Positions 31,898 through 43,312 are shown, numbered from the stretch's first letter. The stretch is 64,000 nucleotides of DNA from Tricholoma matsutake (GCA_026075535.2 AP026544.2:7006001-7070000); one strand, 5' to 3'. Program-made: numbers and translations. Notes: generated from the sequence alone by a model not told the origin.

Positions 31898-34800
31898 ATG
31901 ATGCCAGTCACCGCTGAAGTCTCTGTAGGATCTGTACTCTTAGCTACCATGAATAGACAATCTATGCACCTGTCTATTCGGGTAGCTGAGTCAGACAACA
32001 GGAAAGATGTCGCAACAAACACGCTCCTCGACTCTGGAGCAGGAGGAGTCTTTATCGACTCAAACTTCGTCGAACGAGAAGGGATCAGAACATATCCCTT
32101 AGGCCACACCATCCGGGCCACGAACATAGACGGAACCCTGAACAAACAGGGAACGATCACCAGATGCATGAAAGGGAGACTCCACATCAATGGAAGGAGC
32201 TACCCGATAGAATACCTAGTCGCTGGACTAGGCAAAGAATTGGTAATCCTGGGCCTGCCATGGCTGTGGGAGATAAACCCAATCATCGATTGGAAGAAGG
32301 GAACATTTGAGTTCTGAGATGAAGAATGATGGGCTCAGATCCAGCAGATCCTGGAAAGACAAGAAGAGCCGAACAGGCCCTCCTGAATACCTTGAACCTT
32401 CTGAAAATTAATGCCGGAAGGGAGGTGCCTGATGACAAGATGGCATGAATCCGACACATCATAGCCAAGACAAGACAGAGGCTCTCTGAAGAGAAAGAGA
32501 AGAGCCTTGCCCGAGCCAGACTGGCCATGGCAAAAACCAGAGAAAGACTCTCCAAAGAAAAGGAGAGAAACTTTGTCTGAGCCAGATTGGCTGTGGCAAA
32601 AACCAGGGAGAGACTCTCCGAAGAAAGGGAGAGAAACCTTGCCTGAGCCCGATTGGCCATGGCAAAGACGAAGGAAAGGCTTTCCAAAAAGAAAGCCAAA
32701 GAACTGAATTCTGCCCAGATAGCTGTCGCAAAGACCAGGAGCAGCAACACCCCTAAACAAGCCAGAGGCCTTGAAGCGGCATGATGTGCTGTTGCCAAGA
32801 CCTGAGAAAACCAGAAGAAGAAACAACTGGAAAAGGGGAAAAACAAAGTATGCAACAGGGCACAACAAATTGTGCAAAAGATGAAGGAATTGCTAACCTC
32901 CACAGGGGAGGGAAGCACCGGCAAAGGGAACATGAAAACGACACTATGAAACAGGATAAACTACCCTCGGCAACAGACTACCCCAACCCACGATGATAGG
33001 ACTGCAGATCACGGTACCATCAATGCTGAAACACCTATGCACAGGGAGACCCCCCCTCAGGTAAAGATCGAAGAGGTACCCAATGAAGAACTACTGGCAG
33101 ACACCGGCATGGAAATACGAGCAATAGAACCAACCCCTGAACGAGATGTGATTGAGGATGACTCAATACTGATTGCATACGTGCAAGGCAAACCAGTCAT
33201 CGGCCTATTCGGACCAGCCATAGAACTGCCCCTGACGGAAGAACATCGAGAGCCAACACACAAATACATCTGAAAGACAAACACCATCGGCAGACTCGTG
33301 AAAGGCAAGGGCTCCCCACGGTACCTACTCAACTCCGATATATGGATCAGAGCAAAGACATCCATATCTCAACAACTGGCACATGAACAAGAGGAGGGAA
33401 AGGAGACTAGCCAACAGACCCTGGATGACTTGCTGCCACCGGAATACCAGAAGTACAGGCAGGTATTCGAGAAAGCTGCATCCAAATGATTCCTGGAATC
33501 AAGACTGTGGGATCACGCGATCGACCTGAAGGAAGGCTTTGTACCGAAGGATTGCAAAGTCTACCCATTGACGCCAAAAGAACAAGAGAAACTCAATGAG
33601 TTTCTAGATGAAAACCTGGAGAAAGGATACATCTGACTGTTGAAATCACCCATGGCATCCCCATTCTTCTTCATGTCGAAGAAGGACTCCGATGCTCTAT
33701 GACCTTGCCAAGACTATCGCTACCTGAACGAAGGAACGATCTGGAACAACTACCCCCTGCCACTGATCGGAGACCTCTTGGACAAGCTGAAGGGAGCGAG
33801 ATGTTTCACGAAACTTGATATTCGATGGGGATATCATAACGTACGGATAAAGAAAGGAGACGAGTGGAAGGCAGCATTCAAGACTAACCGAGGGCTATTC
33901 GAGCCAATGGTGATGTTCTTTGGGCTGTGCAACTCACTGGCAACATTCCAGGCCATGATGAACAATCTCTTCCAAGATATGCTAGATGAAGGATGGCTCG
34001 TCATCCTGATCTTCTCGAAGACAGAAGAAGAACACTGGATAAGGACCGAAAGGGTCCTCAAACAACTACGACAATGCGATCTCTACCTGAAAATAGAGAA
34101 GTGCAAATTCAACATACAGGAAGTCAAGTTCTTGGGAATGATCGTCAGACCCAATGAACTTGCAATGAACAACACGAAACTGGCTGGGATCAAAGACTGG
34201 CCCACGCCAAGGACAGTGAAGGATGTAAGATCCTTCCTAGGATTCAGAAACTTCTATCGATGATTTATCAGACACTTTGTGGATCTGGCCAGACCGCTGA
34301 ATGATTTGACGAAGAAGAACCAGAAATTTGAATGGACGAACGACTGCCAGCAGTTGTTTGATGCGCTAAAAAGGAAGTTCAATGAGACCCCAGTACTGCT
34401 GATGCCAGACGCAACAAAACCATTTGTGGTGGAATCTGATGCCTCAAAATTTGCGACAGGCGCAGTGCTCAGGCAACAGGACACCAATGGAGACTGGCAC
34501 CCATGTGGATACATCTTGCACTCTTTCAATGAAGCAGAAAGAAATTACAAGATATATGACCAGGAACTATTAGGAGTGATCCGAGCGCTGGAGACATGGA
34601 GACACTACCTGCAGGGGACACCGTTCCCTGTGACAGTACTGTCCAATCACAAGAACCTGACGTACTTCCATCAGCCACAGAAACTAAACCGACGACAGGC
34701 TAGATGGGCCATCTACCTGTCACAATTCGACCTGAAGCTACAACACGTACCAGGATCACAGATGGTACAATCTGATGCCCTATCGAGGAGAGCAGATCAC

Positions 34801-36299
34801 ATAGCCGAAGAAGACACCGATAACAAGGATAAGACCATCCTTGCTGACAAACTGTTCATCAAAACGATCGACACTGAGCTCCAGGGAGCCCTGGTCTCAG
34901 CAATAATGAAGGACGACCTTGTAAATGACGCTTTACGAGCCCTGAAAAACAACGGAACTCCCCCAATCAAGTCTGCATTGGAGGACTGGAAATTCGAAGA
35001 CGGCCTGCTCTTTTTCAAAGACAGATGCTATGTGCCACAGGACAAGACCCTCCGCCAAGTGATCATACAGAAGTGTCATGATAGCATCACAACAGGGCAC
35101 CCTGGACAATGGCAGACGATTGAACTGATCTGACGAGACTACTGGTGGCCAGGAATGGCCAACTTCATCAAAAAGTATGTCAAAGGCTGCGCAAAGTGCC
35201 AGCAAATGAAAGTGAATACACACCTGACAACCCCACCGCTGACACCAATATCATCTGATGCCAGCAGACCATTCGAGCTGGTAACGACAGATTTTATCAT
35301 GGACTTGCCCATGATAAACGGATTTGACTCAATCATGGTTGTGGTAGACCATGGTCTTACAAAGGGGGTAATTTTTATCCCTTGTGCAAAGATGATTGAT
35401 GCACTTGGCGCTGCAGACCTTTACCTGCGCCATGTGTACACCAGATTTGGACTCCCTGGAAGAATCATCTCAGACAGAGACTCTTCCGAGAACTCGGATG
35501 ATTGCTCAGGATTAAGCTATCCATGAGCACTGCCTATCACCCCCAGACTGACGGAGAAATGGAGCAAGTAAACCAAGAGCTAGAGGTTTACCTCCGCATG
35601 TTCTGTTCGAACAAACCCGAGGATTGGGAGCGTTATCTCCCAACGGCAGAATTCGTGCACAACCAGAAGACGCACTCCGCAGTAAAACACTCGCTGTTTT
35701 ACTTAATGATGGGATATCAACCATGCGCTATCCCCACCCCATACGAAAAGGCGAACGTGCTGGCCGCTGAACAGAGAATCCAAGAACTTCTCTCTGTGAG
35801 AAGGGAAGCTCTTGCTGCACATGAACTAGCCAGACAGGCTATGGCTGCCTGAACAAAAGGGTGATATGAACCGTTCAAGGTTGGAGAACAAGTATGGCTT
35901 GACTCCAAGAACCTGAAGATTGGCTACCCAATGAGAAAACTGGCGCCAAAATGAGAAGGGCCCTTCATGATTGAAGATGCCTTGTCAAGAACGACATACC
36001 AATTGAAACTGCCGCTGAGATGGAAGATCCACCCGGTATTCCATGCAGCTTTACTCACATGATGCCATGAGAATGACACTCATGGGCGAAACTTCCTGAC
36101 TCCACCACCCGACCTCGTGGAAGGAGAAAACGAATATGAGGTGGAAGCAATCATCGCACACAAGAAGCACGGCAAGACACGCCGTTACCTCGTGAAATGG
36201 GTTGACTACCCGACATCCGAAAACACATGGGAACCCAAATTGAACCTGAAGAATGCCCCCGAGATCCTGACAGCATATAAAAAGAGGTACCATCTCTGA
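31898..36299 (+). pseudogene. pol: gypsy-C pol: protease, coiled-coil repeat linker, reverse transcriptase, RNase H, integrase, chromodomain
   Basis: Protease: LLDSGAGGVFIDSNF near 32026. A Lys/Glu/Arg-rich linker with a 22-residue repeat (32502-32720) comes next. Reverse transcriptase: [35 protein letters not shown], but the catalytic YxDD is missing in frame near 34005. RNase H: ESDASKFATGAVL, NYKIYDQELLGV, LSNHKNLTYF. Integrase: HHCC finger (CHDSITTGHPGQW ... CAKCQQMK) near 35075-35210, then [10 protein letters not shown] and [10 protein letters not shown]; a deletion at about 35485 removes the GPQF block after ISDR and shifts the frame; TAYHPQTDGE follows. Chromodomain: YEVEAIIAHKKHGKTRRYL, VDYPTSENTWEPK at 36135-36240. 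TGA codons include 33487, 33634, 33700, 34261, 35131 and 35850, at Arg positions by comparison with gypsy-B. Confidence 0.88.
32502..32720 (+). repeat. 66-base (22-codon) repeat within gypsy-C pol linker
   Basis: Three full units and a partial one. Consensus in the pol frame: A-R-A-R-L-A-M-A-K-T-R-E-R-L-S-K-E-x-E-R-N-x. The spacing of L and A fits a coiled coil. Units differ at single bases; two carry CGA to TGA stops at the same repeat position. It sits between protease and reverse transcriptase, where gypsy-B has only a short acidic linker. Confidence 0.8.
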
Positions 36300-36444
36300 C
36301 GAAGAACCCAAGAAACCCCCACTATCTGAACCAAACGACACCCCTGATACCCCCTAAACAACGATTGACCCACTGAACGTTGACACCCTTCACGTTCACT
36401 CCCACCCCCACCCCCTTTTGATAAAGAACAAATATGAGAAGAAC

Positions 36445-36846
36445 ATGGCAACTGGACGACGAGTCATTGACCAGTCACCAAGAATGAACAGACTGCCGGG
36501 GCAACCCTCTTGGGAATGCCAGCACAGAATCACATTCTGGATAAACAGAGATGACTGGATAAAGAGAATATCCTCGACTTGCCCAACATGCTGCCTCTAT
36601 GTGCAAAGGAGCACGAAAATGGATTTGACCTGGGTAAAAGCACAATTTGAGGAGTGGTGCTTCGAAGAAGAGTTAGATGGCAGAGACTATCTCCCCGAAC
36701 AATTGATTGTCAACCACGACGGTCTGACCCCAGGCAGGAGACCACTAGCAGGGATTAGCCCACTACTGTGGAATGACCTTCAGTGGAACACCCACTATGA
36801 TGAAGAAAGCGGATTCGAGCTGGCAAGGCAGCTCTTATTTGGATGA
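36445..36846 (+). CDS. Extra ORF downstream of pol in gypsy-C, unknown protein
   Basis: An ORF of 133 codons, in a different frame from the chromodomain, lies between the pol stop and the 3' LTR. Start ATG at 36445 (MATGRRVIDQSPRMNRLPGQ). It has few stops nearby, a CPTCC motif at about residue 51, W-rich segments (FWINRDDWIKR, WVKAQFEEWCFEEE) and LTPGRRPLAGISPLLWNDLQ. The TGA at 36844 could be a mutated CGA; the frame would then run on to TAG near 36922. No signal peptide or membrane segment, so it is not env-like. No family recognised. It may be a captured or accessory gene, or the C-terminal part of a formerly longer pol. Confidence 0.5.
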   Translation: MATGRRVIDQSPRMNRLPGQPSWECQHRITFWINRDDWIKRISSTCPTCCLYVQRSTKMDLTWVKAQFEEWCFEEELDGRDYLPEQLIVNHDGLTPGRRPLAGISPLLWNDLQWNTHYDEESGFELARQLLFG

Positions 36847-36933
36847 CATGGAGAACTGGGGACATTGCTGCGTTCCAGCCAACACCCCCATACACCGACA
36901 CCCCAGACCACTGAGCACAACTAGGTGCGAACT

Positions 36934-37068
36934 GATCGTCCGCAAAGATGTTAAACTACCGATCATCTGCAAAGACATTAAACTACTGATCGTCTGCAAA
37001 GACGTTAAACTAGCGATCGTCCACAAAGACATTAAACTAGTGATCATCTGCAAAGATGTAAAACTACA
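36934..37068 (+). repeat. 27-base minisatellite in gypsy-C, five copies
   Basis: Five units of the type GATCGTCTGCAAAGACGTTA plus AACTACC. Differences between units are largely CG/TG/CA swaps. In-frame it would encode (K)L(P)I(V/I)CKD(V/I)K repeats, but the frame is not joined to an obvious gene. It lies about 260 bases before the 3' LTR. Confidence 0.9.
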
Positions 37069-37327
37069 GTGATTACCCTTGATACTGCGCAAACCCTACA
37101 CACCCCTCCCCCTTCCAATGACACCACTGACTCTTTGACACCACTGCTAAAGGCAGTATAAAACGAAAAGAACCCGATCACGGTCCAAGCTTGGACATGA
37201 ATGATTCCTCCATCATACCCCTTGACCCTGACCTACCCACATAACCAGACCACACCCGATCAGACCACAAAGGAGAGACAAAGATTTAGGTCGAAGTGTG
37301 GAACTTTCGACCATAGCAGGGGGGTAA

Positions 37328-38021
37328 TGTTACAATTTTCCTTGTAACTCATGGAACCTGACCGACCTGACGCACCCGACGATCCCCTCCAGACAGGAGG
37401 CACCCCTTGATTCATGCCTAGGGCATGTCCTTGACATCAGACACACACACAATGCATGCCGACTGCATGCATTCGATCCCCTTCCCATGGAAGGCACCCT
37501 TGACGCATGGTGACTCCATGCACCTGAACCCACTCCCACACATGCTGTGATACGACAGCCCCCTGACATGAGGTCTGTGACATTGGATGCCTCATGCTAG
37601 GCATGAGGCTTATCTGTTATTGTTTCCTGACATGCTGTGCCGCAGCACTCCATGACATCGGACGCCTCATGCAAGGCATGAGGCCTATTGTTTCTATTAT
37701 TACTTGATATGCATCTACCTTTCCGATTGGATGATAAGGACCTCCCTTCTAGTATAAGTACTGTGACTTGTAGTAGGGATGTCCTTAGTTTAGATCTAGG
37801 CAAGTAACAGCCTTAACTTGCAACTCACGAACTTACTTGAAACCACTAAGGAAGCCCCTTAGTGCGTGAACCTGAACGACTCTATGCAGAAGCCCTGCTA
37901 GAGTGCACTACCTATCTTACGTTGGATGCTCCGAGTAAGACTAGTGCCGAACGACTTGTCGAGGAAGCACCTCGTCAAACGACATCGACTAGATCGAGTG
38001 GTTGAGGCTTCACCCTTAACA
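37328..38021 (+). repeat. gypsy-C 3' LTR with internal 75-base duplication
   Basis: 694 bases, exactly 75 longer than the 5' LTR. The extra 75 bases are a second, diverged copy (37578-37652) of the segment beginning TGACATxGGAxGCCTCATGC, which includes the hairpin GCCTCATGC/GCATGAGGC. Other differences from the 5' copy are CpG transitions. Confidence 0.93.
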
Positions 38022-39454
38022 ATCAGACTTGACCAGAAATCTTGAGAGTGCACAATGCTTACCACAGCCTTGGCCTGATCCTTGAAAGGATATGCAAGCA
38101 TTTAGGACAGCTGAATCACAGACACAGGTGCAGCAGACCTACTTTCTTTTGTTCAAGCAAACACATCTTGAAATATGCCTCAAAATCCATCTTCAAGCCA
38201 CCTGGATTACTCTGGAGCCAATCCTTCATAGCAAAATTCCTTATTGGAAATAGTCAGTGTCATTTAGCATCACACACAGAACCTTACTTTGATGTCAATC
38301 CAGTGCCGACTACCACTGCTGCTGCCATTTTCACTTTCTTCAATGGTTGCATTGATTCCATTGGAGCATTTTGAATTTCACTCAATGGCTGAGAGCCCAT
38401 TGTAGCTGTGGGGACTGAGATTTCTGAGATGCCTACATTGGCAACAGTGGGAGGGGCTGGAGCTGAGTTTGCCATCAGCTGCACAGGCAAGGGAGTTGTG
38501 GAACTTGATATAGCACCTTGAGAAGTCCCTACAGGAACCAGATTGGGTGCAGTGATGAAGGGCAGAATATGCACAGTTGTCACTGTGCTTGCCAGGGTCA
38601 ATCAAGAGGTTGATTTTGAGATGTTGTCAAGGCTACTATAGATCAAATCATCACTGCTAGGCAAAGATATGTATATCAGATCTGATGCAAGAAAAAGCTA
38701 TTGACTCACAGAAGATCAGAGATTGCTACAACCGGGGCCTTTCAAATACAAGAAACACAGATGGTCAGCAACAACATAATAGACAACCATAGGATCATAC
38801 GGCAGTGGTTTGTTGAACAGGTGATATTAGTATTGTGGTTGCAAGTGATCTTGGTATTGCAATTGCAGGTGCATTGATGATAGGCACATCAATAAGTGGT
38901 GTTGTTACATCCAGCTTGTTGACCTCAAGGTCATCCATCTTGATCAGGCCAGAGTCATCCAGTGCGGGAAGCTGTGGTGATGAAGATGACTTCTGTTTCT
39001 TCTTCATGTGATTGCCCTCCTGTCTTCAGATATTTTGCCTCCATGATGCATAAGCATGGGCAGCCCATCGATCTAACTTCCAAGCCCTGTCACACAAACA
39101 AAACTCCTGAAATTCAAACATCATCTCATTCTTAAAATATTCATATGCATCGAGCCCCAGATGTCCCCAAGATGGCAGAGCGACACTAGCATGTTTCAGC
39201 GTATTGAAGACTTTGTGTGCCCTATCACCAAACTTGGAAGGTCACTGTTGGTTGACTGGGATTCCCTTGTGATCCTCCAGGTATGGATGTTTATCATTGT
39301 CATCTTCATCATTATTTGAAGGGCAACCACACCTTGGTTTCCTGGTTGCTAGACCATTGGTGTCACCATTCTTGGCCTTCAGGTATTTGTTGTATGCTTT
39401 CTCCATCCAGTATCTGACATTCGGGTAGTCCTGACACAGAAGAGAAACAGGCAA
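38022..39454 (-). pseudogene. Unknown spliced Agaricomycete gene (3' part), with gypsy-C in its last intron
   Basis: I do not recognise the family. Read on the minus strand: a segment ending PVSLLCQDYPNVRYWMEKAY, then FGDRAHKVFNTLKHASVALP, WGHLGLDAYEYFKNEMMFEF and WKLDRWAAHAYASWRQN (39454-39020), with TGA at 39244-39242 and about 39027 where CGA fits; a low-complexity PxVANVGISEISVP region (38601-38288); exon 38239-38143 (NFAMKDWLQSNPGGLKMDFE) joined by a GTAAGG...AAG intron; exon 38080-38063 (DQAKAV). The last donor GTAAGC at 38062 pairs with the acceptor at 30031, so gypsy-C sits in that intron. The phases agree at the three 3' junctions. It could be a repeated passenger gene of a transposon or a dispersed host family. 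Confidence 0.5.
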
Positions 39455-39741
39455 ACAGCCTGGAATGTGGAAGTTGGCTCAACCCATCAGGAACACGATC
39501 CAGCCTCTCGAGCAAGTTGTTGTAATTCTGTCTGATAAACTATATTACTTCATCTGGAAGAACCTGGACAGTCCTACTCACTTGCATGCCTCTAACTGAG
39601 CTTCTAACCTAACATGCAGAAGTGCCTCTTACATCATTGCTACATTATCACATGCCACTCCATTATCACATGTTATTCCACTGGTATATAGTCTATACTT
39701 CGAGTACTTGTACTGTATCTTAGTTCTTCCCTCCAAATATA
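39455..39741. other. Short gap, no gene assigned
   Basis: No clear frame. The minus strand may hold an intron of the unknown gene and CATTATCACATG repeats around 39640-39670. Confidence 0.4.
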
Positions 39742-40317
39742 CTAAGTTCCTAACATGTCCTCATTCCCTTGAGTGTTGGAAGCTCTGGCTTCCTTCCATA
39801 ACAACCTCCTTTGCAAGATGTGAATTCTTGTGATGTAAGTTTTCAATTTGCATGAATGTTGGATTAGGGTGGGTATATGTGCTCTGAGTGCCTGAAAAAT
39901 GACCCTGATAAGCATTATTGGATCCAAAATAGGGCAATGCCTGGAAGATTTGATAGTTAATGTACAATTGTACACTTCATGGTTCATGGGGTGACCTACA
40001 TGAGATTGGTGGCAGCACTGCAAGTGGGACTCTGCCGTTGTATGGGATGGACCACTAGTGCTAGGTGCTGCAATAGGAGTGAAATCCAAATGTTCTGGGG
40101 TGCATCTAGGCTCAGATGATGAGAACAACTGAAGTTTGAATGGCTGCTGCAAAGGGGACAAAGATGAAGACATATTGCAGCAACACAGTATCTCAGAACA
40201 ACAAGTGGAGCACAAATGAATGTATTGTATGCTGCAATGAATGTGTCCAGCAATGGGTGCAAGTGATAGTGGTGGATGTAATACAAGAGCCACAGATGTG
40301 ATGGTCACTGCTTGCAC
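39742..40317 (-). pseudogene. Ser/His/Pro-rich minus-strand ORF, possibly 5' part of the unknown gene
   Basis: An open frame of about 190 codons on the minus strand (an internal ATG near 40171 starts MSSSLSPLQQPFKLQLFSSS). A second frame at 39967-39761 (ALPYFGSNNAYQGHFSGTQS, TFMQIENLHHKNSHLAKEVV) looks more protein-like over the 3' half, which suggests a frame change near 39950. No family recognised. Its position and strand fit the upstream part of the gene at 38022-39454. Confidence 0.35.
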
Positions 40318-40930
40318 TAGCCCTTCACCTGCTGTCTGTGCTTGACAGCTCTTCCTAGCAATTGTTGGCTATGTCTATTTCATTGACTCACATCCAAGAC
40401 CTGGATCATCAGACTCTTCTGGACAGTGGCAATCAATGTTATGCACAACTACTGGGCAGAACTTGAAACACTGCAGTAATTCTTATGACCATCTAGGTTA
40501 TTGGTATAACCATTACTTCAACAGATCCTAGTGAAATACATTCAAAATACTCAGTTGAAAACATGGACTCCAAGGTAGAAGACTCAAACAATGAACTTGA
40601 GCATATAAGCCTGATCAGACGCATCTGGTACTCTGCAGGTCGATGATTAGTTCACCATGTTACAGGGCCAATGGTATTGTTACACTTTCATTTTTTATAT
40701 CATGAACTGATCACTTAAGATAGGTTGCACATCAAAATCTTTCACTGGATGGAGATTGGGTGCTCGTGGATGATACACCTGACAGTCAAGAAGATGGGAG
40801 AGCAAAGCATGCTTCCAAAAGCAATTTTGACTTTTAGCTTGTATACTTGGGCTTTGACACTTCCTTGAACTGTTCCACTGCTTGTTGCATTGTTTGACTG
40901 AACCTCTTCTCAATTATAATTTGTAGCAAA
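40318..40930. other. Gap between the unknown gene and the Tnp2 gene, nothing recognised
   Basis: AT-rich, no convincing frame on either strand. It should contain the 3' end of the Tnp2 transposon and any terminal repeat, but I could not identify one. Confidence 0.4.
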
Positions 40931-43312
40931 CACAATGTAGTTTAACAACCATCATCCCCAGGTGTAATCATATCTTGCTTGTCATCATCATCCTCTTGTT
41001 CACCTTCTCCAAAGAGTGCTGTAATATCCAGACCCATCTTTTCTACAAGAAAATGTTCAGTATCTGGTATCTCAATCTTGCCCTCTGGAGTAATCTTGTA
41101 ATAAGGTACCATTGAAATGACAGATTCCAGGCATTTGACATCAATTGCGGTTAATGTGTCATCTCCTCAATAGTGACTTGCATACACAGCTTGATGAGAA
41201 AGGTCAAGTAGCTCCTGATCAGGAGGTGAGAACATGGAGATGATGGCCAGTGTGTGGATGAGTTCCCAAAACTTCAAGCAAAAGAAGTATCAGACTTTGT
41301 CTGCAATTTTGGAGTGATCATTTATGCAAAACTGCAAAATGCAAGTTCAAGCTATTATCATATATTAAGCTGCAGAGTGCTACTGTAGTCCTTTGGAGTT
41401 TCCTTAGTGATCACGATTCCATCCAATATGAATGCACAATTTGCCCATTAGGAAGTTGGAGACATGCCCATCACTGTACTGCTGGAGGCCAGTGATCTCT
41501 ATTTGGCCAACCTTTTGCATCCCACAGTTTTATTATTGCAGTGGCTTCCAGTTCTGAAATATCAATAGCAGTTGGCTGGCACACTCTTAAAAGCACATAG
41601 CCATCTCCAAGATCTCTGCTGCCATGAGGTATTGCACCTGATTTATCATCCGAGAGCAATGCATCAGGCATCATGGTGACAAGCAAGTTGATTTGTGCAT
41701 GAAGAAGCCCCCATTGAGCAATATTTGCATATGGATTCTTATCTCCTCCCCTGATTGCCAATTGCCGTCTCCATGGCCCATTGAGCATAGCATCCCAGAG
41801 GTCCTGCATGAATAGTCTCTGGTGCAATGTGGGTGAGTAGGTGGATGCTGTGTCAAACAAGGTGAATTTGGTCTGGACATCACTGGACACAGAGCTCCTC
41901 AAATTCTTTATGGAACTCACAAAGCAAACAATTTCCTACTTTGATGTGCTCTGGAGAAAGCTTGCACTGGTACAATAACTGAATTCCCCAAGCAACCCTA
42001 CAGAAGTTTAGCCAATATTTCTCTGGAAGAATGTGATGAAGCAATGCAGGCCCCAAGCTGAACAGATACAGCAAGTACTCCCATGCTTTGTAACCAGAGT
42101 TCATCTTTTCCGCAGGGTTACGAGGTACTCGCCCAAACAAGGATGGAAGAAACTGCTTAGCCATTGCAACAGTCTTCCCATGAGTATCCCAGATCTTTCT
42201 GACCAAAACATTCCAGTCCCAATTATCCTTGGTGTTGTGTAGGTAACACTTTACCATGCCATGCCACAGGCCAAGTAAAAGATTGGAGTCATTCAGCACC
42301 ATGAGATGCATCAAGTCCATGATGAATATGTTAGGTATACCAAGGCTATGACGGAGTCCACTGAAGATTGTTTGTTTGCACAAGCCTGTAGAGAGTCGTT
42401 GAGCATTGTACTGGGATGGATTTTGGGATGTGAGAAGATATTTGAGGTTGTCATTATAATGTGTTTCCAATTCTTGCTGAAATTGCTGAAGGTGCCTGAA
42501 CATGATATCTGGGTGGTTGCAGCCCTCAATGCTGTAGTTATTGGGTTGTTGCATAAGTGGATAATAGTGGCAGTCCCCTTCTCAACAACACCCTGAGAGC
42601 TCACAGTATAGGCGGCATCTATATTTCCCACTGTGACCGACCATCCCCATCATGTTTGCCATCGCAGGCCCATCTGCAGTAGCTAACATGATAAAGGGAG
42701 TTGAGTTTGTAATATATGAGCAAGTTGAGGCATTCCAAATCTGTAACCCTTCTTGTTGTAGAGCCAAAATGTGATAGAGTGATGGATACAAGAATGAGTT
42801 GCTGTGTTTCAGCTTGTTCAGTCCAGAGATGAAACCACCTGGAATAACAAATCATTTTCTGTATTGAAGATCAGGAGAAAGGTTGTGGACAACATAGATG
42901 AAGATCCAACAGTCAGACTCCTTGTTGCAGTAAAGCTGAGCACCATCAAGAGACAATTGTAGTAATACATCGCCTTTCTTGATCTGTCCTGTATGCCAAG
43001 CATTCAGGTTGTGCATGCCGCATGCAGTATCATTGTACTCCTCCACTATTCTCCCATTCTTCTCAATATCCTTGAAGAGCTGTTCCATGTTGCGCTCCAA
43101 ATAGTGCATCTGTTCCGCAGTTTCTTCTGAATGATAGAGTGCCTGGAGGACTGGACTGATGGGGATGGTCAGGAATTGCCACTGGGGTTTCCTTGTTCCA
43201 GGATGATATCGAGGTTTTGAACCTTTAAGGCAGGCATCAAGTGGGATGAATGGGCCAGTGATCTCACAGTTGCAGGGGTACCAGAACGAGAAGCTAGTAA
43301 CAAATAGGTAGA
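40931..43312 (-). pseudogene. Tnp2-family (CACTA/EnSpm-like) transposase, central and C-terminal part
   Basis: Read from right to left: FIPLDACLKGSKPRYHPGTR, FLTIPISPVLQALYHSEETA and KGDVLLQLSLDGAQLYCNKE (43250-42960, start of the catalytic region), GPAMANMMGMVGHSGKYRCR (42660), SLGIPNIFIMDLMHLMVLND (42330), LFGRVPRNPAEKMNSGYKAW (42130), GPALLHHILPEKYWLNFCRV (42040), FTLFDTASTYSPTLHQRLFM (41860), LQLPNGQIVHSYW near 41440, and the C-terminal ALFGEGEQEDDDDKQDM near 41000. This is the usual order of fungal Tnp2 transposases. Several stops (for example the ES-TGA-SLRKL site near 41410, probable CGA) and frame changes break it. The N-terminal part is at 62612-63561, beyond the inserted block. Confidence 0.75.

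Larger units (their letters stand above)
30052..38021 (+). mobile_element. Chromodomain Ty3/gypsy element gypsy-C
   Basis: LTRs 30052-30670 and 37328-38021; target duplication ATCAG (30047-30051, 38022-38026). Self-complementary primer site at 30673-30683. Carries gag, pol with a C-terminal chromodomain, an additional downstream ORF, a 27-base tandem repeat and a purine tract (AGCAGGGGGGTAA) before the 3' LTR. Reverse transcriptase has lost its catalytic motif and pol has many TGA codons, so it cannot move by itself. It lies within an intron of a minus-strand gene. Confidence 0.95.

Noticed and set aside
32283..32933. 216-codon minus-strand ORF in gypsy-C
   Set aside because: It is the antisense shadow of the Lys/Glu-rich coiled-coil linker of pol; the sense frame gives a consistent repeat and continues the polyprotein.
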